Positions 32,494-40,598 of a stretch of DNA of 40,598 nt are shown here, one piece after another (position 1 is the stretch's first letter; the number at the start of each line of letters is the position of its first letter). Made by a program: the position numbers and the translations under genes. The stretch covers positions 1 through 40,598 of the forward strand of contig NZ_JAKZFT010000023.1 in NCBI RefSeq assembly GCF_022808985.1, written 5' to 3'. Below the pieces are notes generated by a model, which was not told the DNA's origin, searched no databases, and saw only the letters and a list, made by a program, of their open reading frames with translations. This stretch comes from Geotalea sp. SG265 (GTDB lineage: Bacteria > Desulfobacterota > Desulfuromonadia > Geobacterales > Geobacteraceae).

Positions 32494-33692
32494 TGCTGCG
32501 GATCATCGGACATAGCCTGACCAGAAGATGGGTGCAGTCCCTCTCCACGCTGACGGCGGTGGTCTTCAGCGTGGGGATATTCTTCGCCATCTACCTGCTC
32601 TATCTAAGCGTTTCCCTGGGGCTTGACGCCGGCAAAAAGCGGCTGGGCGCAGATCTGCTTGTAATACCTGCGGACTCCATCGTCGAGCCGGAAATGCTGC
32701 TTTTTACTGGTCAGCCGTACAATGTCTACATGAACCGGGAGATCGAAGGGCAAATCGCCAAGATTCCCGGCGTAAGGCGCACCACGCCACAATTCTTCGC
32801 CCAGACCCTCAATGAGACCTGCTGCACCCTGATCGGGGCTACCCGCCTGATCGGTTTCGATCAAAGGTCGGACTGGCTGGTTCTTTCCTGGATTAAACGC
32901 CTGCCCGGTGGTGGTCTGGCGCCGGACCAGGTGATCGTCGGCTCCGGGGTCAAGGGCTTTTCCGGGCAAACAGCCACCATCCTGAAAAAGAAGGTGCGGG
33001 TGGCGGCAGTTTTGGAGCCGACGGCGACAAGCCTGGACTACTCGGTGCTGATGCCCATCGATGCCACCCGCGACTTGGTAAAAACCATTCCCTATTTTCA
33101 GACCTTTCTCGGCAATCAAGGCGACGTCAGCCGGGCTGTTTCGGCAGTGCTGGTAGACGTGGACAACGATTTCGACCGTGGCACGGTGGTCAAAGCCATC
33201 GAACGCACCGGCAGGGTCCGGGTCATTCAGGCATCAGTGGTGCTGCAGCGGATCAAGGACCAGATGGATGTGCTGTTTCTGGTCATGCTCTGCGCCGGGA
33301 CGCTGGCCGCCGTCTCTTCAATCATCCAGCTTTTCGCCCGCTTCTTTTCCCTGGCCTGGGACCGCAAGGGTGAGTGGGGGCTCTACCGTGCCCTGGGCGC
33401 CACCCGCAGAGATTTGAAATTGCTGGTAGCCGGCGAGGCGTTGTTTTTAACCTGGGGTGGCGTTGCTGCCGGATTGGTCCTGGGTTACTGCCTCAATGCA
33501 GCAGTGCTCCACCTGCTGGAACGGCAGGCCGCCTTTCCCCTTCTTGACCCGTCGCCAATGGACATTACGGTTGGAATACTGGCAATCTCCGGCGCCTTTA
33601 CCCTGCTCGGCCTGATCGCCGCCCTGATACCGGGCATCAAAAGCGCCGGCATCGACCCATCGTCGGCCATGGCCATGGGAGACATTGATTGA
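32493..33692 (+). CDS. FtsX/MacB-type ABC membrane protein
   Basis: The protein has 399 residues. There is one N-terminal membrane segment (LSTLTAVVFSVGIFFAIYLL), a large extracytoplasmic domain of about 220 residues, and three C-terminal segments with the FtsX signature EWGLYRALGATRRDL. A vicinal Cys pair lies in the outer domain (LNETCCTLIGA). Such proteins do not import; they drive conformational change or extrusion with a LolD-type ATPase. It starts at the stop of the binding-protein gene and is followed by its ATPase. Its placement inside a sulfur operon is unusual. Confidence 0.85.
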   Translation: MLRIIGHSLTRRWVQSLSTLTAVVFSVGIFFAIYLLYLSVSLGLDAGKKRLGADLLVIPADSIVEPEMLLFTGQPYNVYMNREIEGQIAKIPGVRRTTPQFFAQTLNETCCTLIGATRLIGFDQRSDWLVLSWIKRLPGGGLAPDQVIVGSGVKGFSGQTATILKKKVRVAAVLEPTATSLDYSVLMPIDATRDLVKTIPYFQTFLGNQGDVSRAVSAVLVDVDNDFDRGTVVKAIERTGRVRVIQASVVLQRIKDQMDVLFLVMLCAGTLAAVSSIIQLFARFFSLAWDRKGEWGLYRALGATRRDLKLLVAGEALFLTWGGVAAGLVLGYCLNAAVLHLLERQAAFPLLDPSPMDITVGILAISGAFTLLGLIAALIPGIKSAGIDPSSAMAMGDID

Positions 33693-33706
33693 ATGAGGTC
33701 TACTAG

Positions 33707-35673
<1,967 letters not shown>

Positions 35674-35738
35674 AGGGTTTATTGCAATCATGGTGGGTCG
35701 TGCTACTGGAGGGGTTAGGCAGGCCTGTCTTCTTTTGG

Positions 35739-35773
35739 ATGCCGGATTTTAAAGAGTCCGGCATCATTTTTTA
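35739..35773 (+). terminator. Intrinsic terminator of the plus-strand sulfur operon
   Basis: GATGCCGG and CCGGCATC form an 8-bp stem around an AT-rich loop, followed by ATTTTTTATC. It closes the operon that ends with the sulfhydrylase gene. Confidence 0.85.
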
Positions 35774-35783
35774 TCCAACTACA

Positions 35784-36170
35784 TCATAAAGGTATGGCCC
35801 GGCTGCGTAACCAGGTCTCCACTTCCTTGGCACCGGCCTCACCAGCAGCCATGGCCATGGTAAAGCGATAGAGCTCATCCTGCGTTGTTTGGAGACGGAA
35901 GCCATTGAACTGAAGCAACAACCCGGCTGTGGTAATCCCCGTTCGCTTGTTGCCGTCCACAAAGGGGTGATTTTTGATTATGGACTCCATCAGTGCAGCT
36001 GCCTTGGCAAAAATATCGGGATAGAGGTCTCCACCGTCGAAGGTCGCCTGGGGCCTTGCTGCAGCAGCCTGCAAGAGGCCCAGATCGCGGACGCCATGGC
36101 TGCCGCCGGTCGTCTCGATAAGGCGGTAGTGGATGAAGAGTATCTGCTGCGCCGTCAGGTAATTAATCAT
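35784..36170 (-). CDS. doc: Fic/Doc-family toxin
   Basis: The protein has 128 residues, typical of Doc. The catalytic Fic motif is HPFVDGNKRTGITT, with all key residues present. Family proteins of this type transfer a phosphate to EF-Tu and arrest translation; Phd-like partners neutralise them. The start overlaps the antitoxin stop as ATGA. The partner here is of AbrB type, not Phd type. Confidence 0.88.
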   Translation of the reverse strand: MINYLTAQQILFIHYRLIETTGGSHGVRDLGLLQAAAARPQATFDGGDLYPDIFAKAAALMESIIKNHPFVDGNKRTGITTAGLLLQFNGFRLQTTQDELYRFTMAMAAGEAGAKEVETWLRSRAIPL

Positions 36171-36412
36171 TCGGCGAGCTTTTTCAACGCCGGTTTGTAC
36201 TGCTCGATGAAATCATTGACCTGCGCGGCAAAGGCTTCATCCACCCCTTCCGCATAGGAAGCCGGTTTCACCGGCTCGATGACTATCCGCCCGTGTTCTT
36301 CGTCCACCTGCACATCCACTTCCGATCCCACCGCAAGTTTCAGCTTCTCCAGGGCCTCGACGGGAAGCGACACTCCCCGGCTGTTGCCGATGGCGCAAAT
36401 CTTTCGACGCAT
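36167..36412 (-). CDS. AbrB/MazE-type antitoxin of the Doc-like toxin
   Basis: The protein has 81 residues. The first 45 form a SpoVT-AbrB swapped-hairpin DNA-binding domain (KICAIGNSRGVSLPVEALEK). The C-terminal part is the acidic, toxin-binding tail. The promoter just upstream contains a perfect palindrome over the -10 box, consistent with autorepression. Confidence 0.85.
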   Translation of the reverse strand: MRRKICAIGNSRGVSLPVEALEKLKLAVGSEVDVQVDEEHGRIVIEPVKPASYAEGVDEAFAAQVNDFIEQYKPALKKLAE

Positions 36413-36432
36413 ACGATGCTCCCTTGGCTTTT

Positions 36433-36472
36433 GTTATAACAGGATTATAACGGGTGGTGGGATGAGAGGCAA
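36433..36472 (-). promoter_or_regulatory. Promoter and operator of the AbrB/Doc pair
   Basis: On the minus strand TTGCCT (36467-36472) and TATAAT (36444-36449) are spaced by 17 bases. GTTATAA-N5-TTATAAC (36433-36451) is a perfect 7-5-7 inverted repeat covering the -10 box, a likely binding site of the AbrB-type antitoxin. Confidence 0.65.
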
Positions 36473-36534
36473 GAGGTTTGGTGAAGGGCACAGGTGAGGC
36501 TTCAGGAATTATTGTGATAATTGGAACAAAAAGT

Positions 36535-36563
36535 TTGCTCGCTTGTTAGCAATATGTTAACAT
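36535..36563 (+). promoter_or_regulatory. Promoter of the RelE/HTH pair, possibly leaderless
   Basis: TTGCTC (36535-36540) and TAACAT (36558-36563) are spaced by 17 bases. The predicted start falls at about 36570, at the toxin ATG (36569), and no ribosome site is seen before that ATG. AT-rich inverted repeats (ATGTTAACAT, AACATGTT) overlap the -10 box. Confidence 0.45.
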
Positions 36564-36568
36564 AAAAC

Positions 36569-36826
36569 ATGTTCTCCATTGAATACTCGAAGGTAGCCCG
36601 AAAGGCGCTGAAAGCCATGCCGCGTAATACGGCAAGGTTGATCATAGAGAAGATCGACGCGTTGGCTACCGACCCTATGGCGCCAAACAACAACGTTAAG
36701 AAACTCACCGGTCATCCGGGTTACCGGCTACGCGTAGGCGATTGGCGGATAGTCTACACGATCCACGAGCATGCCCTTGTGATAGCAGTAGTACGTATCG
36801 CGCCGCGAGGAGAGGTGTACCAATGA
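36569..36826 (+). CDS. RelE/ParE-superfamily toxin
   Basis: This 85-aa protein has the RelE fold pattern: helix SKVARKALKAMPRNTARLII, then KKLTGHPGYRLRVGDWRIVY and ALVIAVVRIAPRGEVY. Such toxins cut mRNA on the ribosome. The order toxin first, HTH antitoxin second, with an ATGA overlap, is that of HigB/RelE-type reversed operons. Confidence 0.88.
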   Translation: MFSIEYSKVARKALKAMPRNTARLIIEKIDALATDPMAPNNNVKKLTGHPGYRLRVGDWRIVYTIHEHALVIAVVRIAPRGEVYQ

Positions 36827-37197
36827 AAGCACAGATTATCGAAAAAGACGGCAAACCTGAATTTGCTGTTATTCCATACGTGGATTATCAGCATTTCCTG
36901 GAACTGCTTGAGGATGAAGCTGATGCGCGAGCCGTTGCCGAATTTCACGAAGCCTATACTGCCGGCCGGGAGTTTCTCATCCCTGACGAAATCATGCGTC
37001 GTGAGGTTGCGGGAGAATCGCCGGTAAAACTCTGGCGTGAGCATCGCGGCCTGACCCAGCAGGAACTCGCAACGCGGGCGGGAATCAGCAAGCCTTATCT
37101 TTCGCAGATCGAGACCGGCAAGCGGCAGGGAACGGTTGAGACTCTTTCTGCCATAGCCCGTGCACTGGATGTACCTTTGGATGTTTTGACGGGATAG
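36823..37197 (+). CDS. HTH antitoxin (XRE, HigA-like)
   Basis: This 124-aa protein has a C-terminal XRE helix-turn-helix (LTQQELATRAGISKPYLSQI) and an N-terminal dimer/toxin-binding part (IIEKDGKPEFAVIPYVDYQH) resembling Phd/prevent-host-death and type II antitoxin linkers. The start overlaps the toxin stop by four bases. The 118 bases that follow hold no gene I can support. Confidence 0.85.
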   Translation: MKAQIIEKDGKPEFAVIPYVDYQHFLELLEDEADARAVAEFHEAYTAGREFLIPDEIMRREVAGESPVKLWREHRGLTQQELATRAGISKPYLSQIETGKRQGTVETLSAIARALDVPLDVLTG

Positions 37198-37315
37198 CGG
37201 GGTAAAAGCTAGGTATCTCACCCCTATCTGATGTAAATCACCAGATGCAAGCATGAACCTACTATTCTCTGACCCCACTATTCTCAGATTTCTCTCAGTC
37301 TTCCCTCACACTCGG

Positions 37316-38212
37316 CTACACCCTAAGAAAAGGCAATAAACTCCCTATTTCCGGAGGAGAATTTTCTGTTCTAATTAGATTCACAACCGCATCAGGTACT
37401 TTACGTACCCCAAACCCTGCATTAAAGAAGTTCATCGCCTGATGGCAACGATCGCCCGCTAGGTCCATCTGCTGACAGCAGTCACGATAAAGCTTTCCGG
37501 AGTTGCATCCGCATAATTCTGTCGGCTGGAACTCTGTCACCCTTTCATATGCGTGGCGTGCTGACTGTGGTCCAGGCCATCGCTGAAGCACTTGTAGGTG
37601 GAGATGCCGGAAGGCCCAGACGGTGTAGATGTCCAGTAATGTTACAAGGGGATTTCCAATCGTCCAAGCTCCGTCATCTGCCTCAAAAGCGCAGATTGAG
37701 CCGTCAGGACAGTTTGTGTGCCTTGGACCAATCCACACAGGGTGCCGCAAAGGGATTCCCTTCCAGAATCCCCAACTCCGGACGATGCGCCGCCCATCGA
37801 AGGGAACTCCGGTAAGGAATACTGCTTTCTGCCACAGGCCTGGTAATACAAGGCTCTCAGTGAGAAGCCATATTCCTTCTGCCTGAGCCCAGACTTTAGC
37901 CCCGGGATATACTTGTAAAACAGTGGCTACCTCCTTTCTGTACTGTTCTTCGAGGCTTGTGCCGACGACCGATGCGGCGGCACTTGACGACCATGATCCA
38001 CTGGCTGCCCTTTTCCCGCTGGCGGCCCCTGCCCCCGATCCAGTTGTGGGTCTTGTCTCTCCTGATCTTTTTTCATGACTTTCCTCCGTTGCCGGCACTA
38101 TTGAAAGAACCGACGGATCGTCCGGCTTTACGAGTCCGCGATTCATTACTCTTGGAAAAATACCTCGATCCAGTTGATTACCCATTTCATGTATTTTGTG
38201 GGTTATGTCCAT
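37316..38212 (-). CDS. SEC-C-motif protein of unknown function
   Basis: This 298-aa protein has a Ser/Ala/Gly-rich linker at about 60-85. The central domain contains PGAKVWAQAEGIWLLTESLV and LLDIYTVWAFRHLHLQVLQR. A C-terminal zinc-binding SEC-C-like motif (CGCNSGKLYRDCC) is present. Proteins with this architecture occur near phage-defence and toxin genes; their reaction is not known to me. It is followed on the other strand by XRE/ImmA and AbiGi-like genes, which supports a defence context. Confidence 0.65.
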   Translation of the reverse strand: MDITHKIHEMGNQLDRGIFPRVMNRGLVKPDDPSVLSIVPATEESHEKRSGETRPTTGSGAGAASGKRAASGSWSSSAAASVVGTSLEEQYRKEVATVLQVYPGAKVWAQAEGIWLLTESLVLPGLWQKAVFLTGVPFDGRRIVRSWGFWKGIPLRHPVWIGPRHTNCPDGSICAFEADDGAWTIGNPLVTLLDIYTVWAFRHLHLQVLQRWPGPQSARHAYERVTEFQPTELCGCNSGKLYRDCCQQMDLAGDRCHQAMNFFNAGFGVRKVPDAVVNLIRTENSPPEIGSLLPFLRV

Positions 38213-38310
38213 GAATCACCAACCTCCGAGGTGTCAATTTAAGTTCAAGCCTCCCCAGTAGGATGCTTCTGTGGGGGACGAACAAAACATATTGCAAATA
38301 TGGGTTCCTG

Positions 38311-38375
38311 TTGCTAGAATCGAACACAATGACACTATTGCATAAGTGAATCAAAATTGCAAGAGTCGAACGGAG
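38311..38375 (+). repeat. Two direct repeats before the XRE regulator gene
   Basis: TTGCTAGAATCGAAC (38311-38325) and TTGCAAGAGTCGAAC (38357-38371) match in 13 of 15 bases, with starts 46 bases apart. The second overlaps the region just ahead of the ribosome site of the XRE gene. They may be operator sites for that regulator. Confidence 0.4.
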
Positions 38376-38380
38376 TGAAA

Positions 38381-38740
38381 ATGGAAAAAAAAATGGGGTG
38401 GTTCGATGCGATGGGATTTTATCAAGCGCTGGATGCCACTAGACAAGCCCGAAAACTAACTTGGAGGCAGGTAGCTGCCAAATCAGGAATTGCTGCCTCG
38501 ACGTTAACGAGAATGGCACAAGGGAAACGACCGGATGTTGATAGTCTTGCAGCATTGACGGCATGGTCTGGGTTGAGGGCCGATGACTTTGTCCGAGATC
38601 GGGAAGGACAGGCAGAAGCAGAACCGCTGGCAATGATATCGACGTACCTTCGGAGCGATGCTAACTTAACCCCTGAAGCTGCCGATGCATTAGATGAACT
38701 AATTAAAGCAACATACAACAGACTGCGAAAGGGAAAGTGA
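38381..38740 (+). CDS. XRE-family transcriptional regulator
   Basis: This 119-aa protein has a helix-turn-helix at about 20-65 (LTWRQVAAKSGIAASTLTRM, then DVDSLAALTAWSGL). The C-terminal helix may dimerise. The ATG at 38381 follows GGAG. The gene overlaps the ImmA/IrrE-type metallopeptidase gene. This is a standard pair in which the peptidase cleaves the repressor upon stress. Confidence 0.85.
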   Translation: MEKKMGWFDAMGFYQALDATRQARKLTWRQVAAKSGIAASTLTRMAQGKRPDVDSLAALTAWSGLRADDFVRDREGQAEAEPLAMISTYLRSDANLTPEAADALDELIKATYNRLRKGK

Positions 38741-39309
38741 TGGGGCTGCGGCGAGGCTTCAAATCAGAGGCAAGTGCAATCGCTAGAGAAGTGCGCGCCG
38801 AACTTGGCCTCGGTCCTATCGCCGCACTCGACCCATGGAGGCTGGCAGAGCATCTGGAAATCCCAGTCGTGCCGCTCAGCAACTTTGCTGAGGAGGCACC
38901 CAAGGCTGTAAAGACATTTATGTCTGTGGAAGAGGGAGCATTCTCTGCTGTCACAGTCTTTCATGGGTCAGCACGAGTTATTGTCCACAATAATGCTCAT
39001 GCGAAAGTGAGGCAAACTAGTGACGTGGCCCATGAGTTGTCCCATGCATTGCTCCACCACCCTCCGATGCCAGCGTTCGACCATCGAGGGTGTCGGGATT
39101 GGGACGACGAATTAGAGGACGAAGCAAAGTGGCTTGCAGGGACACTGCTAATACCGGAGGAGGCAGCACTTCAAATTTTGAGGAGGGGAATGAGTATAGA
39201 GGACGCTGCAGGTCGGTATAATGTGAGTCAAAAGATGGTGCAATACCGGCTAAATGTAACCGGTGCTTATAGCCGTGTCCAAAGGGAGCGCGCTTGGCGA
39301 CGCCGTTGA
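38740..39309 (+). CDS. ImmA/IrrE-type metallopeptidase (M78)
   Basis: The protein has 189 residues. The zinc motif HELSH lies in SDVAHELSHALLHHPP, with the downstream acidic residues in DELEDEAKWLAGTLLIPEEA that complete the site. The C-terminal part (MSIEDAAGRYNVSQKMVQYR) recalls a small HTH. It likely cleaves the XRE repressor encoded just upstream, to which its start is coupled (TGATG). Confidence 0.88.
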   Translation: MGLRRGFKSEASAIAREVRAELGLGPIAALDPWRLAEHLEIPVVPLSNFAEEAPKAVKTFMSVEEGAFSAVTVFHGSARVIVHNNAHAKVRQTSDVAHELSHALLHHPPMPAFDHRGCRDWDDELEDEAKWLAGTLLIPEEAALQILRRGMSIEDAAGRYNVSQKMVQYRLNVTGAYSRVQRERAWRRR

Positions 39310-39399
39310 CTCTGTAGTTGCATGAGCGGAGGAAAAGCGAGCGAGACCAATGTGGAAAACTATATCAAAAAACAGCCGCCCCCCTTTTACCCTCTAGAA

Positions 39400-40137
39400 C
39401 TACATATCGCACCTGATTTGTTCAACAGTAAGGATACGGGTAGATAGACGGTCTACTTCATCGTAAGAATACTTCTTTCCTTTCGCGTCCCTGAGGTGGT
39501 GAATGAACTCTCTGATTTCAGAGTCATCATTTATGATAATGTACTTGATATCATTGGGTGCGAACTCTAGCCTGATCTCTTCAAGATAAGCATCACATTC
39601 TTTCTTATGAACGAGATAGCCCTCAGCATCTACGATCATGGGACATGGCGCAGAAAGTGGTGGGACAAAACGCCATTCCCGCTCGTCAGAAAACCTGTAA
39701 TTTAGCTCTGTTTTCCCCTTCCGAGTTAAGTCTCCCTCATAGTTTTTAATGTACCGGAGAGCATCAATGAGAGACTTTTGTTCAGCTGACAACTCATGCA
39801 ATTCAGCATCTCCAATATAATGATTGAATGCATCTTCGTAGCTTCCAGCAAGCATCGAATTTTTCGCTACGTAGAGCACTGGATTCAGCCCTTTTGTTAT
39901 TCCCCAATCCTTTGTGAGGCCAAGTCCGTAATTGCCATACTTAGATATATGATCTTTAATTTCAGATAATGGGATATCACAAAAACTCACCATAGGGGCG
40001 TGATATATTGTTTCCTCCGGGTCTTTCAGCAACACCGTTTCCTTGCAGTAAGAAACCCGGAAGTTCTCTTCCAAAATTCGCTTTAGTATTTCCTTGCTGT
40101 TAGTAAAGTGAATAAGGGTATTTGCGCTTAAGGGCAT
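39400..40137 (-). CDS. AbiGi-like abortive-infection protein
   Basis: This 245-aa protein has a family-type start LIHFTNSKEILKRILEENF, followed by MVSFCDIPLSEIKDHISKYG and YGLGLTKDWGIT, and later FSDEREWRFVPPL. I recognise these as the AbiGi (abortive infection, antitoxin-type) family pattern. GC content is visibly lower than in the sulfur operons, suggesting recent transfer. The ATG at 40137 follows GGAG; an upstream in-frame ATG at 40173 has no such site. It is convergent with the XRE/ImmA pair. Confidence 0.7.
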   Translation of the reverse strand: MPLSANTLIHFTNSKEILKRILEENFRVSYCKETVLLKDPEETIYHAPMVSFCDIPLSEIKDHISKYGNYGLGLTKDWGITKGLNPVLYVAKNSMLAGSYEDAFNHYIGDAELHELSAEQKSLIDALRYIKNYEGDLTRKGKTELNYRFSDEREWRFVPPLSAPCPMIVDAEGYLVHKKECDAYLEEIRLEFAPNDIKYIIINDDSEIREFIHHLRDAKGKKYSYDEVDRLSTRILTVEQIRCDM

Positions 40138-40478
40138 AGTAAATTCTCCGGTGAATCCTAAATTGATCAGCAACCGTCCTTCGAGGGATACTAACCCGAT
40201 TTAATGTTGATTTCCAGTCCTTGATTTGCATTCTCTTTATTTAGGAGATTTGCCGGACACGTTGCTTAATTCTGATTCGCAGAACCAATTATGGAGGCCA
40301 TCCATAATTCTATACCCGCCCTCCCTCACCCTATACACCTGCTGAAAAGTCGGCAAGAGGTGAGATGTAAGACGCAAGACGAATTGGGCTGCCGGAGCAA
40401 TTTTGGGGGAAAAAATACGCGGCATTCAGTTTCATCGGGCAGACACCACTCGACCAACCGAATCCTGGCTGGGTGGAT
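40138..40478. other. Intergenic stretch without a recognisable gene
   Basis: I see no supported coding region or RNA gene. Short readings here lack start sites and family motifs. Part of it is likely the non-coding end and flank of the IS30-type element that begins at 40479. Confidence 0.5.
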
Positions 40479-40598
40479 TCAAATTGCAAGTGCACCACGT
40501 GAATTTTGAAAGAAGACTTCGTGTGGTGTCTGGTAGTTAAGGCATTTTCTGGGTCGATGATTCACCTTTTCAATTATGAAATGCAGTTCTTCTTCAGT
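40479..40598 (-). mobile_element. IS30-family transposase, C-terminal end, cut by the window edge
   Basis: The minus strand reads 39 residues to a TGA stop, containing LHFIIEKVNHRPRKCLNYQT and PHEVFFQNSRGALAI. This is the characteristic C-terminus of IS30-type DDE transposases (NxRPRKxLxxxTPxEVF). The rest of the gene lies beyond base 40598. The same end, decayed, is found inverted at 60-130. Confidence 0.85.

Overview
The window looks like a chromosomal accessory region of an anaerobic deltaproteobacterium, most like a Geobacter-type Desulfuromonadota. I infer this from the corrinoid methyltransferase set with its RACo-like activator, the nitrogenase-like proteins, the many Fe-S proteins and the NMT1-type transporters; no rRNA or housekeeping marker fixes the genus. 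The 3' end of an IS30-family transposase gene lies at the right edge, and a decayed relative lies at the left edge in opposite orientation.

Layout. 1-1750: IS30 remnant, a frameshifted DUF6496 gene, a short-chain dehydrogenase stub and an unrecognised 387-aa protein. 1831-6302 (minus): a corrinoid protein, two UroD/MtaA-type methyltransferases and a ferredoxin/ASKHA corrinoid activator. 6375-6547: a structured non-coding block. 6563-17309 (minus): one long operon with an ABC importer (ATPase, two permeases, four NMT1/SsuA-like binding proteins), a QueG-like Fe-S protein and a nitrogenase-like D/K pair. 17499-18850 (minus): a NifX-like protein and cysteine synthase. 19065-22102: a secreted Cys-rich protein (plus strand), then a porin and a lipoprotein (minus). 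22194-28283 (minus): two more nitrogenase-like D/K pairs and an exported glutaredoxin. 28961-35673 (plus): a second QueG-like Fe-S protein, a second NMT1-type ABC importer, an FtsX/LolD-type ABC pair and an O-acetylhomoserine sulfhydrylase. 35784-40137: two toxin-antitoxin pairs, a SEC-C protein, an XRE/ImmA pair and an AbiGi-like protein, resembling a defence island.

The most striking signal is a short RNA-like motif found six times, in front of five transcription units in the 17-29 kb stretch. It is a 4-bp hairpin (CCAG/CTGG or CCGG/CCGG) with an A-rich loop, preceded by GA and followed by AGG. In five copies the 3' flank of the motif is also the 5' arm of an intrinsic terminator directly before the first gene. 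Stem bases change in a compensating way between copies. Three copies lie just downstream of good sigma70 promoters. This is the architecture of a transcription-attenuating riboswitch or a protein-dependent antiterminator. I do not recognise it as a known class.

Taken together, all units behind this motif can be read as one sulfur-scavenging regulon: outer-membrane entry (porin, lipoprotein), periplasmic capture and import of organosulfur compounds, reductive C-S cleavage by nitrogenase-like enzymes (compare the methylthio-alkane reductase family), and reassimilation of the released sulfide or thiol by CysK and the MetY-type sulfhydrylase. No Fe protein (NifH-like), NifB or NifEN is recognisable here, so the reductase and cofactor assembly must be encoded elsewhere. 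Substrates and ligand are inference.
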